A DNA stretch of 64,000 bases from Bradyrhizobium sp. (GTDB taxonomy: Bacteria > Pseudomonadota > Alphaproteobacteria > Rhizobiales > Xanthobacteraceae): the NCBI RefSeq assembly GCF_027451485.1, contig NZ_DAIDJE010000139.1, positions 1-64,000 on the forward strand, in the 5' to 3' direction. This document shows positions 1 to 8,365 of the stretch, in pieces. The notes under the pieces were generated by a model. That model made no database searches. It saw only the letters and a list, made by a program, of their open reading frames with translations, and was not told the origin of the DNA. Numbering within the stretch: the first letter of the stretch is position 1; each line of letters starts with the position of its first letter. Both the position numbers and the translations under genes were made by a program.

Positions 1-272
1 GGATGCGAAGCCCCCAAGCGAGCCGCAGACACCGCGTCAGGGATGGAGCCCGAAGGGTGAAGACCCGGCGCAAGCCGGGGCTTCAGCGGAGCCGACAGCC
101 CGGTCCCACAGGGAGACGGCAAACCACTGGGCTGCCGATCAGCAAAGTCTGTCGATGAACCTATTGCGCTTTTCCGAAGCCCATACGATTCTGCGTGCCG
201 ACGAGCATCCGCATGTGGACTTCAGCAACGAGTGTCGTCGCATCGGTTGCCCCCTCCAAGCCGATGCGAGAC
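1..272. other. Left-edge non-coding stretch with GC-rich inverted repeat
   Basis: No convincing gene is visible. Around 64-79 there is a CCCGGC-N4-GCCGGG inverted repeat inside a GC-rich block (about 1-120) that resembles dispersed intergenic sequence of Bradyrhizobium-like genomes. This is recognition by eye, not a search. The rest (121-272) shows nothing identifiable. Confidence 0.3.
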
Positions 273-464
273 TCACGTTAGCTCGACGTCTTCGCGCGTC
301 TGTGTCTGCGCGTCATAGATTCTGATTCTGAGCATGGGAAAACGCTTCTTCAGTTCTTCCGCGCCCGTCTTGGCTCCGTCCCTGGTCGCAAATTCGGCCT
401 TGAGCCGACCATCGACTTCCAGCGCATAACCTGAAGCCGGCAAATCACGGGCAGCAGCAACCAT
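273..464 (-). CDS. Small conserved hypothetical protein (63 aa)
   Basis: A 63-residue soluble protein with no signal peptide or membrane segment. The start at 464 is supported by a purine-rich AAAGGGAATGAG stretch just upstream. The pattern of an early strand (YALEVDGRLKAEF), a charged helix (GAKTGAEELKKRF) and a late strand (MLRIRIYDA) suggests one compact alpha/beta fold. I know similar short proteins from rhizobial genomes but no function. It lies downstream of the thermonuclease gene on the same strand, separated by 132 bases, so it could be at the distal end of that transcript. Function cannot be assigned. Confidence 0.55.
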   Translation of the reverse strand: MVAAARDLPASGYALEVDGRLKAEFATRDGAKTGAEELKKRFPMLRIRIYDAQTQTREDVELT

Positions 465-596
465 CTCATTCCCTTTGCGCAGCGAGGAGGCAATGGCAAC
501 TGCTTAGCGCGAGTCGCGCAAATCGCGCCAGTTCACTCCGATGTTGATTTAGCGCACTTAACTGTTGAAGCTCCGATTCGCTGCATGAAGGCGCGT

Positions 597-1136
597 TCAA
601 GGATGTGCGTTCGCATCATCCGAACAGTTGGTCGGGGTGCCACCCGCCCTGATGCACTTGCGGAACAACCATGGCTCCACGTAGCTGCCTGCCCACATGC
701 CGCGGCCCGAACGATCGGCATCGCGCTCGGCAGCGGCATACCTCCCTTTCGAATATTGCGGCCAATCCAGCGCGAGACCATTGCGAACAAGCCATTCCCC
801 GAGATCGGTGCCGCCGGCCGAACAGGTCGCTACACTCCGTCCGTATTGATCCTCGGATACGGGTGTACAATTGATCGGCCGCCGCGCGATGAAGGTGGCG
901 AGATCATTGGCTGCGGCCGCGCCACAACGATACAGATTGCTATCCGCACCTCGGCATAGCTGGCTGCTCTCAGGGGCATCGACGCCCCAGAGCCGGATGC
1001 GCGTCCCATGAATTTCCAACGTGTCACCGTCGATAACGCTGGCTTGGCCAACGAAATCATTCGCGAAGGCCGTGCTCGACAGCAACAGAAGCATCAACAT
1101 GACGGGGGCTCGATGCATGCTCATGAACCTTGGCAT
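597..1136 (-). CDS. Secreted thermonuclease (SNase-like) family protein
   Basis: A staphylococcal-nuclease-like protein of 179 residues. A hydrophobic signal peptide (about residues 10-26, ending AFA) predicts export. The SNase pattern is present: VIDGD (Asp36), RLWGVDAPE (Arg48, Asp53, Glu56) and DQYGR (Arg100), matching the metal-binding, arginine and glutamate positions of the family, so it probably cleaves DNA or RNA with calcium. Extra cysteines (61, 71, 90, 105, 161, 171) suggest disulphides. In-frame ATGs at 1124 and 1118 are alternative starts; 1124 has AAGG six bases upstream. The gene begins 6 bases after the stop of the SOS-box gene (1143-1700) on the same strand, so the two are probably co-transcribed. 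Confidence 0.82.
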   Translation of the reverse strand: MPRFMSMHRAPVMLMLLLLSSTAFANDFVGQASVIDGDTLEIHGTRIRLWGVDAPESSQLCRGADSNLYRCGAAAANDLATFIARRPINCTPVSEDQYGRSVATCSAGGTDLGEWLVRNGLALDWPQYSKGRYAAAERDADRSGRGMWAGSYVEPWLFRKCIRAGGTPTNCSDDANAHP

Positions 1137-1142
1137 CAGTGG

Positions 1143-1700
1143 TTATCGCAAATTGCGCGGATTGAATTTCGGCCAGTTCTCGAGCGGCTTTAGCGACGGC
1201 AGGTTCTCGGGCCGCTCGGGGTAGTGAAACTCGGTGCCCCGCAGCCAGCGACCCTCGAACCGCTCCCAGAACAGGATTGCATCCATCTGCCAGGTGAACT
1301 CGTAGACCCTCCAAACGCCGTCGTTCTGTATCACTTCACCGGTCGCATTGAACGGCAGGTTGTTCAACCGACAGAGTGCGTCAATTTCATCCCAGTGCTC
1401 GCGGATATAGCGGTCTTCGAGCGCGACATGGTACGGCCGGTCGGCGCGCCAGCGCGGCCCGCCACCACGCGGATAGAAGCCTTGGCGCGGCATCATGAAT
1501 TCGGGAATGCGTGCGATCGCCTGGCCGATCCGGCGCGCCTCATCCGAGGATAGCTTGCTCACGCCGAAGCTGTAGCGCTGCGTATCATCACGGCAATAGA
1601 GCCATGCCAAGGTCACGCCGTTGGCGTCCTTGACCACGTAGCACTCGGAATTCTCCCGGACCAACGTCCAGGGCGGCTTGAAACGGCGGCTTGACTCCAT
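1143..1700 (-). CDS. Hypothetical protein with rhizobial DEARR-motif N-terminal domain
   Basis: A protein of 185 residues if translation begins at the ATG at 1700. An upstream in-frame start at 1856 would add 52 arginine/proline-rich residues unlike a real N-terminus. Residues 5-70 (RRFKPPWTL, VKDANGVTLAWLYCRDD, SSDEARRIGQAIARIPEFM) match a small protein family common in Bradyrhizobium and relatives, whose members usually stop soon after this motif. Here a second segment follows (residues 75-185) that is rich in Trp and aromatic residues and unfamiliar to me. The promoter overlaps a perfect GTTC-N7-GTTC box and the -10 lies so close to the ATG that the mRNA may be leaderless. The thermonuclease gene follows after 6 bases. 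Molecular function is unknown. Confidence 0.7.
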   Translation of the reverse strand: MESSRRFKPPWTLVRENSECYVVKDANGVTLAWLYCRDDTQRYSFGVSKLSSDEARRIGQAIARIPEFMMPRQGFYPRGGGPRWRADRPYHVALEDRYIREHWDEIDALCRLNNLPFNATGEVIQNDGVWRVYEFTWQMDAILFWERFEGRWLRGTEFHYPERPENLPSLKPLENWPKFNPRNLR

Positions 1701-1702
1701 GA

Positions 1703-1717
1703 GAACAAAATAAGAAC
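1703..1717 (-). promoter_or_regulatory. SOS (LexA) box, GTTC-N7-GTTC
   Basis: On the minus strand this reads GTTCTTATTTTGTTC, a perfect match to the alphaproteobacterial LexA operator GTTC-N7-GTTC. It ends two bases before the ATG at 1700 and overlaps the proposed -10 (1707-1712). LexA binding would block transcription of the downstream gene until DNA damage. Confidence 0.7.
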
Positions 1718-1736
1718 ATAAGCTACCGACGGTCAA
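1707..1736 (-). promoter_or_regulatory. Probable sigma-70 promoter of the DEARR gene
   Basis: Minus-strand TTGACC (1731-1736) and TATTTT (1707-1712) are separated by 18 bases. Initiation about 7 bases after the -10 would fall on or next to the ATG at 1700, giving a leaderless transcript. No Shine-Dalgarno sequence is present before that ATG, which agrees. Confidence 0.5.
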
Positions 1737-1958
1737 CCTGGAACAACGCGATGTCTTCGGTCCCCGAGCCGAAAGAACCTGACGACGGGCTGGAGGCCGC
1801 GGTCGACTAGGCAATCGCCGCTTGCGAAGGCGGCACGCGAGCGGCCGTTCGTGCATTGAATGCCGCTCCTCACCCGCTCCCGGCCCGACGTCAATGATGA
1901 AGTCACTGCCGCAGCTCCCACGATGGCCGCCTAATACAGGGTGTTGGCGTCGCCGATC

Positions 1959-3206
1959 CTAGATTATCTCGAAGGGCTCTCCCATGTTCTTTCGTATCTC
2001 GACGCATTCGTCGCAAAGCCTGAGCGTGTCGGGTCCGCCTGCGGGCCGCAAAGCCTTCTCCAGCCGATAGTCCGCTGCCGGTTCGTCCCCACAGACCGAA
2101 CAAACATCGTCACGGCCAGCATCGTTGACAATAAATCGGGTCATTGCTGCTTTCACCGGGTCCCATTGGTCCATCGCCGAGAACCATTCTGGCGAATGGG
2201 GCCGAAAGACGATGTCAATTGCAGGCTCGACCAAACCATTCGCTTCAAGCCATCGCCTAGCTACCATCACCCGATGGCGATGCTCACCTGCGAGCAAATC
2301 GTACAGGTCGAAGAGCAAGCTAAAGGAATCCAAGTTGTACTGATGGGACAGACCGCGAAAGGCGCTCCGATTGATCACATAGCGATGAGGGCCCGCTTCC
2401 TCATCTTTCAAAGTGCCCCTGCAATAATTCTCGCACTCCTCCTTAGGCAGTTCCGCCAACAGCGCATCTTCGTATTGCCAACGATTCCTCTCCGTATTGA
2501 GCTGCCAAACCGTGAGATACCCTGACCGTGTCAGCAAATCGACGAAATAGGCATCATCTGCGGGATGCTGGATAAGATAAGGAACGATATCCTCAAAGGT
2601 TTGAATGCCTTTGTCTTTCTTTCGTGCGCCTTCCAAGACGGCGTTGATTGCGCTCCTCATCGCCTCCGTCAAATCCATATGGGCAGCCCAGCGATCAGCT
2701 TCCTCATCACTCACAGATTCAACAGCACCTGAAACAGCGGCAAGGAGATTGCTTTCGGCTAGATCGGCAGGAGCGCAATAATTGGGATTAGCAACGAGTT
2801 TTATCCCCGCCGAGGCGTAAGCTTGCGCGACGAGCCGCGAGCAGAATTGCTTGCGAGTCCATTGGTTAGAGCCGCCGACGGCAGCCCTCACGGCTTCCCG
2901 TGTCGAATACTCACACCCAATGCGCTGCCGGACAAATTGGCAAATTTGTTCGGCTTGGTCCGGCCTAAGACCTGCTTTGAGCCGGAACACATGCAATGCG
3001 CACTCGTCTTCAAAAAACAAGCGTTGCACATTCCTCGCGTGCACCCCCTCCGACGTCGCATCAATGACCGATCCGTGCTGGACGCAAACCAACGCATGCG
3101 AAATGTCGCTCTTCGTTCCCCATCGAATAGCCTTGCTTACGGCTGCGGTGGTCGTTGTAAGGACGATATCGCCCCGCACCAGGCTCGACATCTTTACACG
3201 TTTCAT
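1959..3206 (-). CDS. YiiX/NlpC-like permuted papain-fold protein with C-terminal zinc motif
   Basis: A protein of 415 residues. The N-terminal 130 residues look like a permuted NlpC/P60 (YiiX/YebB-like) domain: RGDIVLTT, then ISHALV with His37 as likely catalytic base, VIDAT, and KQFCSRLVAQAY with Cys122 as likely nucleophile. Such enzymes hydrolyse amide or thioester bonds in peptides or lipids. The middle (about 180-360) is unrecognised. The C-terminus has CSVC (369/372) and CDEC (398/401), a probable zinc site. There is no signal peptide, so it is probably cytoplasmic, unlike cell-wall NlpC enzymes. It begins 60 bases after the end of the type IIG gene on the same strand, so it may belong to that transcript. 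The start could also be the ATG at 3191. Confidence 0.65.
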   Translation of the reverse strand: MKRVKMSSLVRGDIVLTTTTAAVSKAIRWGTKSDISHALVCVQHGSVIDATSEGVHARNVQRLFFEDECALHVFRLKAGLRPDQAEQICQFVRQRIGCEYSTREAVRAAVGGSNQWTRKQFCSRLVAQAYASAGIKLVANPNYCAPADLAESNLLAAVSGAVESVSDEEADRWAAHMDLTEAMRSAINAVLEGARKKDKGIQTFEDIVPYLIQHPADDAYFVDLLTRSGYLTVWQLNTERNRWQYEDALLAELPKEECENYCRGTLKDEEAGPHRYVINRSAFRGLSHQYNLDSFSLLFDLYDLLAGEHRHRVMVARRWLEANGLVEPAIDIVFRPHSPEWFSAMDQWDPVKAAMTRFIVNDAGRDDVCSVCGDEPAADYRLEKALRPAGGPDTLRLCDECVEIRKNMGEPFEII

Positions 3207-3265
3207 GACGCTTACTGCTGCTGGCTAATCGACGATCGTCCCTTATCTGCTTATCAATGAGAAGC

Positions 3266-6200
3266 TCAGCCTTCAGCCGCCTTTTTGGAGCGACGTGCGT
3301 TCGCGGTTGCGGAGGCCGTGTCACCCTGTGGCATAAACGGCATGCGAGGTGGCGCCGTCCGCCACATAAGTTCGACCTCCTCGTGCGTGAGACCATAGGC
3401 CTGATTCACAAGGTCCGATAGCCGGCGTTCGGCCGCGAACACCTCCGCGCGGAGCCTTTTTGCAGGATCAACCGTTGCGCCAAACTCCCGCTTGAGTTCG
3501 GCAACTTCCGCCGCAGAGAGCTTTCGCTTCTTTGGCAAGGCATCACGAACCGCTGCAAGGAACTGATCGCCAGCAAGCAAGGAAGCGGACGCAAGGCTTG
3601 GCTTGAGAGCCTTGAACTCAAACGCGACTTTGAGCCATTCGGCTATGTTTTGGTCGGCAACCTGTATCTGCTCGGCCAGTGAAGAAGCTTGCTCGACCAG
3701 TTCGCCGACTTCGGTACGCGCGACTTCCCCGAGCGGCGCTACCGGATAGGTCTCCATGAATGAGGTGAAGAACCGCAGCGCTTCGTCCTTCCCATGCTGC
3801 GCCCTTCTCCATGCGAACCACCATCCAATGGGGGCATTCAAGGAGGCCGCGACATCCGGCGCGGCGGACGGAAGGAAGTAGCAGGTATTGTTCGTAAATC
3901 GCTGGCGGCGATCAACCAGGAACGACGGCGTCCAAGCAATATCGACGTAAAGCGTTTTCGGAGCATCGAAGGCGGCGTAGTAGCCGCACGGCCGGAGCTC
4001 CCACCAATAGCGGCCTTGATCTTCCCTGTGGCGAAGTCCCTTCGGACGCCCACCGCGGGGATCTGGAATGACTTCAAAGGATTTCAAGTGACGATAGATT
4101 GCCGGATAGGTTTGCTCGAATAGTCGTTCGGCGGCCTCCTCGTCGGGCGCACCGGCCCAAGGCCACGGATGATCGGAACTCGACTTCATCACGATCATGA
4201 AGAGGCCGGTATCAGGACACGACCAGCGGGAAATATCCTGTCCGCGCAGGTAGGGCCGGAATAACGCAGCCGACGCCGGGTCTTCGGCGATCAAGCGTTC
4301 ACGCGTCGCAGCATCAACGATGTAGGCCTCATTGAGACCAGTCTTGATGCCGTAGAGGGGATCGGCACCAAGCACCGCACGTAGTGGCGCGCCACGCTCC
4401 CGGATCTTGTTGAGAAGATTAATTCCCTCGGGCCGATCTAGAACCCAACCGTCTCGCGCAAAATGACGGCGTGGCAAGACGAAATTATAGGCCGGGTTGG
4501 CAACCGCCTGATCGAGATTTTTGTCGGGGACGTCATCCCGCGGCATCGCGCAAACGACCGTGTTTTCTGGCGGCGCACCGGGACCGGGCCTTTGCAAGAC
4601 CAGCACGGAGGGAAATACGTCGGCATCGGGGAAGAACCGCTTCGCGTGACCAAAATCAGCGACGAATTCAACCCAGGCCTTCGTCTCGAACAGCCCGCGC
4701 AGGCGCTCGGCATAGTCGGCGCGCATCCATTTGTTTGTGACGACGTATGACAATCGCCCGCCCGGGCGGAGCAGTTTCAATCCCTGCTCATAAAAATAAA
4801 CGTAGAGATCGGCTTGGCCGGCGAACGTTTCATAGTGTTCTTCCAGCGCGGTCTTATAGGAACGGATCAACTCTTGACGGACATAGGGCGGGTTACCAAT
4901 CACCGCATGAAAGCCGCCGTGGAGTTGCTCGCTCTCCCATTGCGTCCATACACCGGGAAAAGCGACCTGCCAGTTGTGGAAGCCTTCGTTGGCAATGAGT
5001 TCCCGGGCTCTCCGGAGAATGCCCGCAAACCGGAGCGCGTTCGCCCTGCCCGGGCTTGGAATCTGGTCAAGGACGTCCCGCGACTGCGCCGTCCCGCCGT
5101 TTTCGAGCGCCGGACCAAGCGTGAGCCGTCCTCGCGCAAGATCGAAAGGATCGCCAAATTGGCCATCGAGCCAGCTCTTTGTCGCCGTCTCGTCAGCCTT
5201 ATCAAGCTTGAGCCAGTCGAGCGCGTATAGCAGCTTCAAGAAGCTGTTGAAGGGTCGCGTCTCATTTTCAATGCCATCGAAGAGCGTCTTCGACTGATGA
5301 ACCTCGGCGATATCGATATCGTTGACCCGCTCCAGCTTCTGCATCGCCGCAGCTTGCGCCATCGCTTTCTGGATAGGCTCGTTGATCAAGAGCTGACCAC
5401 CGCGGTCCGTCAGCCGATCCATCGCCTCCCTTATCCAAAAACCAAACAGCGAATTGCCACAGCGGAGGTGATGATCAAGGAAGGAGAGTGGCGCTCCAAC
5501 GGTGAAGGTATGCAGCCACAGCGCCACCTTTGCCAACTCAACGGCCATCGGGTTTTTATCGACACCGTAGATGCAGCGCTTGAGGACTGTCCTGCGAACG
5601 ATGTGGCGGTCGTCCAGGTGCTCGACGACAAACGGCCACTGGTGCAGCGTTGCTTGTCTTATGATGTCAACACGCGTTTGCTCTATGCTGGCGACAACGG
5701 GCGACCGGTACGGCTTGTCGCTCCAGTCCACAACCTGTTCCGCCTCGGCGATGGCGGCCAAGGCCTTATCGGCAAGCCAGTCGACGAGATTGACGAGGAA
5801 ATGCCCAGAGCCCATGGCCGGATCGCAAACGCGCAGCTCAAGGATATGAAGTGCGGGGTCAAATCCTTGAAGAAGCGCGAGCCTGCTTTCCACCGGGCGC
5901 TTATCCTTCGCGAGCTTGGCTGCCTCCGCCTTGAACGTTGCTAGCCTCTCCTCGACGAATGGACCTACTGACTTTTCGATGATGAGCGAAACAAGGCTGT
6001 CTGGAGTGTAGTAGCTCCCCGATTCATGACGCGCGGTATCGTCGGCATCGACCACGATTGCGCCGGCTTTCGCGTCGTATCGAAGCCCGTATTCCAAGGT
6101 CCGCTCGTAAATCGTGCCAAGCTGTTGCACGCCAAGGTCACGGTAGTTGATGTAGCGAAAGGTACCAGGCGTCTCTTCCCGATGTGACAGCTTGAAAATT

Positions 6201-7396
6201 AGGTGAGCAATGACGGCGTCAGGAAGTTGAACGCGGCCAAGCAAGGGTGCACCATCCTGCGCGAACAGCCCTCCATTATAAGGCGGGATGCCGAGCGCAT
6301 CGTCGCCCTCCGAGATCGCCTTGAACACCGCCGTCAACTTCGGCCAAAACGTTGCGATGGTTGAAGAGAAAACCTGCCCTTTGCTGAAACGATCGGCAAT
6401 CTCTCCGCGCATGGTCGTAAGCGAATACGATTTGTAGGGCTCCTGGCTATCCGGAAGAAGCTCGCGGTCCTCGGCATAGACAACGAAAAGCAGGCGATAC
6501 AGCAGAATGAGCGCGCTCTGGCGCACACTTTCGAGGTAGCCCGCATCGATGGAAGCTGGACGCGCGGTATCATGCTTGTGGATCGCAGCGACCACGCCCG
6601 GATAGAGATCGTGAAAGACGAGGTGGGACAGGTCGCGTGTAACGCGGGCTTCCCAATTTTTTCCTTCATCGCGAGCCAGATCATGGAACGTGCGCGGCCC
6701 GTCGACCGGCAGAAATGCCTGCCTGCCAAACATCAGTGCGAACAGCTTCAGAGAATGCAGCGGCGTCAGAAGTGGGTTCGCCCGTTCGACGAGATCAAGC
6801 TCGTGGCCAGGGAGCTCAAGCGCTTTCCCTAAATCGATCTCAAAAAAGTCCTCAGAGACCGACAACGCGCCCTGAAAATAAAGCCGCCATTTGACGCCAT
6901 TCGTCAGGATGCCAAGGCGGACTTTGCCGGATGTCTGGACATCCACCCGGCTGAGGTATTGGAGCATCTGGTTTGAGGGAACGCCTTCTTCTGCCTCGCT
7001 CCGATCGGAACGATCAAGCGTTCGACCCCAGCGCTTGGCTTCGAGAATCGCAAGACCATGCTGGTAGCGCTTCCAGTGGTCCTTTTCGGCCACGGCACGG
7101 TTCCGCGCGGCGGTGTCTTTAAATAGAACCGCGTCCGGTATTTGTTTGCGGCCCTTCGATGAAAGGGTCTGTTGAACTTCGACTTCGCTCCACCCGAGGA
7201 TTTCCAGCACCGGGTAGATGAGTGTCTTCTCAGTTTGCGCTTCATTCGGCTTGTTGACAGCGAGCAAGCTTTGGACGCGCTCTGCCAGCTTGTGCTTGAG
7301 CTCTAGAACACTTGTCTCGGACAAATCTTGCCACGCGGAGCTACGCGTTATGCCCTCGAGTAAATAGTCGCGGGTGAAAAGATTGCCAGAAATCAA
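3266..7396 (-). CDS. Type IIG-like restriction-modification protein (nuclease + N6-adenine methylase)
   Basis: A single-chain restriction-modification enzyme of 1,376 residues. A PD-(D/E)xK nuclease lies near the N-terminus (PDAVLF at 87-92, ILEAKRW at 117-123). The methylase has motif I DPAMGSGHF (525-533) and motif IV NPPY (835-838), which modifies adenine in DNA. A TaqI/Eco57I-type specificity region with LYGIKTGLNEAY and FRPYLRGQDI follows. Such enzymes cut unmethylated foreign DNA and methylate the host copy of the site. The start at 7396 is a TTG preceded by GAAGGGC. All catalytic motifs are present and no frameshift is visible, so it is probably active. It follows the methylase/nuclease operon (7,703-11,942) after 306 bases. 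Confidence 0.85.
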   Translation of the reverse strand: MISGNLFTRDYLLEGITRSSAWQDLSETSVLELKHKLAERVQSLLAVNKPNEAQTEKTLIYPVLEILGWSEVEVQQTLSSKGRKQIPDAVLFKDTAARNRAVAEKDHWKRYQHGLAILEAKRWGRTLDRSDRSEAEEGVPSNQMLQYLSRVDVQTSGKVRLGILTNGVKWRLYFQGALSVSEDFFEIDLGKALELPGHELDLVERANPLLTPLHSLKLFALMFGRQAFLPVDGPRTFHDLARDEGKNWEARVTRDLSHLVFHDLYPGVVAAIHKHDTARPASIDAGYLESVRQSALILLYRLLFVVYAEDRELLPDSQEPYKSYSLTTMRGEIADRFSKGQVFSSTIATFWPKLTAVFKAISEGDDALGIPPYNGGLFAQDGAPLLGRVQLPDAVIAHLIFKLSHREETPGTFRYINYRDLGVQQLGTIYERTLEYGLRYDAKAGAIVVDADDTARHESGSYYTPDSLVSLIIEKSVGPFVEERLATFKAEAAKLAKDKRPVESRLALLQGFDPALHILELRVCDPAMGSGHFLVNLVDWLADKALAAIAEAEQVVDWSDKPYRSPVVASIEQTRVDIIRQATLHQWPFVVEHLDDRHIVRRTVLKRCIYGVDKNPMAVELAKVALWLHTFTVGAPLSFLDHHLRCGNSLFGFWIREAMDRLTDRGGQLLINEPIQKAMAQAAAMQKLERVNDIDIAEVHQSKTLFDGIENETRPFNSFLKLLYALDWLKLDKADETATKSWLDGQFGDPFDLARGRLTLGPALENGGTAQSRDVLDQIPSPGRANALRFAGILRRARELIANEGFHNWQVAFPGVWTQWESEQLHGGFHAVIGNPPYVRQELIRSYKTALEEHYETFAGQADLYVYFYEQGLKLLRPGGRLSYVVTNKWMRADYAERLRGLFETKAWVEFVADFGHAKRFFPDADVFPSVLVLQRPGPGAPPENTVVCAMPRDDVPDKNLDQAVANPAYNFVLPRRHFARDGWVLDRPEGINLLNKIRERGAPLRAVLGADPLYGIKTGLNEAYIVDAATRERLIAEDPASAALFRPYLRGQDISRWSCPDTGLFMIVMKSSSDHPWPWAGAPDEEAAERLFEQTYPAIYRHLKSFEVIPDPRGGRPKGLRHREDQGRYWWELRPCGYYAAFDAPKTLYVDIAWTPSFLVDRRQRFTNNTCYFLPSAAPDVAASLNAPIGWWFAWRRAQHGKDEALRFFTSFMETYPVAPLGEVARTEVGELVEQASSLAEQIQVADQNIAEWLKVAFEFKALKPSLASASLLAGDQFLAAVRDALPKKRKLSAAEVAELKREFGATVDPAKRLRAEVFAAERRLSDLVNQAYGLTHEEVELMWRTAPPRMPFMPQGDTASATANARRSKKAAEG

Positions 7397-7702
7397 GTGA
7401 AAGCCCTTCGGTGTGTCAGGAGGCCGAGTTACGCGACGTTTGCGGTACCGTCGGACAGCAGCTGCAAGCAGAAGCGATTGTGCCGACAGGCCATTGATAT
7501 CTCAAGCTGTTTTGTTACTGAAGAGCGGCTTGTCCCAAGCAAAGTAACGGCAGATCAGCTTCGAAGCTCGTTGTGGAACTGGACCTGTCTCGGATTCGGT
7601 GCCTGGTCCGTTCCCACCGGCCGGTCTTGATCTAACCTCGGTGCTGAAGCTGCTGCGCATGATGGGACGGGCTAGCACGTCGCACGCTGATATCCACTTA
7701 TT
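7397..7702. other. Gap between the two restriction-modification modules
   Basis: 306 bases without a convincing gene. Short open frames on the plus strand have no recognisable composition. It must hold the start region of the type IIG gene if that gene has its own promoter, but I see no clear -35/-10 pair or terminator. Confidence 0.4.
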
Positions 7703-8365
7703 TCAGGTAGGTCCATTGACACCTGCCATCGCGGCAAACGGCAGCAAGACGTGCCGAACTTCAATCTGTGCGGAGACATCGCGTTCGTGATCGGTGCGAA
7801 AGCGTTCGATCGAGGGCGTGGCCTCGCCGTTTGTGATTCCACCGCGGGACTTCAAAGGAGTGGCCTGTGCTATGATAGCCGCCTGAACCTGCTGCAACGC
7901 AAAGGCCAAGTCTCCATCCATGACGTAGCCTAACATACAGCCAACCGGCAGGCCCTCGGCGTATTGCTCCGTTACAAAACGCATGAGGCCATCGTTTACA
8001 TAAGGCGTCGCGAGCGAAGAGCGCCTGCCCTGGTGGATGGTATTTAAGCGCTTGCACTCATAGGGAAGATAGGTCTCCCGGTCAAAATCCAGCAAAACCG
8101 CCAAGTCAACAATGCCTTTGCTGTACTTGGCGCCCTGATCATTTGTCCCAAAAGGCTCGAACTGATATTCAATCCAATGGCAAAGGGTGCGAACCACGGG
8201 ATCTTTCAAAAGCAAGTCGATGAGATTGGTCGTGATGTCGTCTTCTTCAGGCTGCCCAGGCAAGCGGGCCACACAGCTGTTCCAGACGTGCAATACGCGC
8301 TGGAGAATACGTTCATCGAGGCTTATGAACTGACGCTTCCAGCTTTGCGGATCGCCGAGCATCAT
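7703..8365 (-). CDS. Predicted PD-(D/E)xK nuclease-like partner of the N6 methylase
   Basis: A protein of 220 residues from the ATG at 8365. This ATG overlaps the TGA of the upstream methylase gene (ATGA), which decides the start over a longer open frame. The segment GIVDLAV (Asp87), then 16 residues, then ECK (103-105) has the spacing of a PD-(D/E)xK endonuclease core. The rest is mostly helical and unfamiliar. Translational coupling to a large methylase that lacks its own nuclease motif suggests that this is the restriction subunit working in trans. The C-terminus ends just before the 306-base gap. The nuclease assignment rests on two short motifs only and could be wrong. Confidence 0.55.
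   Translation of the reverse strand: MMLGDPQSWKRQFISLDERILQRVLHVWNSCVARLPGQPEEDDITTNLIDLLLKDPVVRTLCHWIEYQFEPFGTNDQGAKYSKGIVDLAVLLDFDRETYLPYECKRLNTIHQGRRSSLATPYVNDGLMRFVTEQYAEGLPVGCMLGYVMDGDLAFALQQVQAAIIAQATPLKSRGGITNGEATPSIERFRTDHERDVSAQIEVRHVLLPFAAMAGVNGPT

Noticed and set aside
1143..1856. Longer start (1856) for the DEARR-motif protein
   Set aside because: The added 52 residues are Arg/Pro-rich, and this start would place the promoter and SOS box inside the coding sequence.
7397..7630. Plus-strand frame of 77 codons in the gap between restriction-modification modules
   Set aside because: Cys/Arg-rich with no ribosome site and no recognisable fold; direction opposite to the operon.
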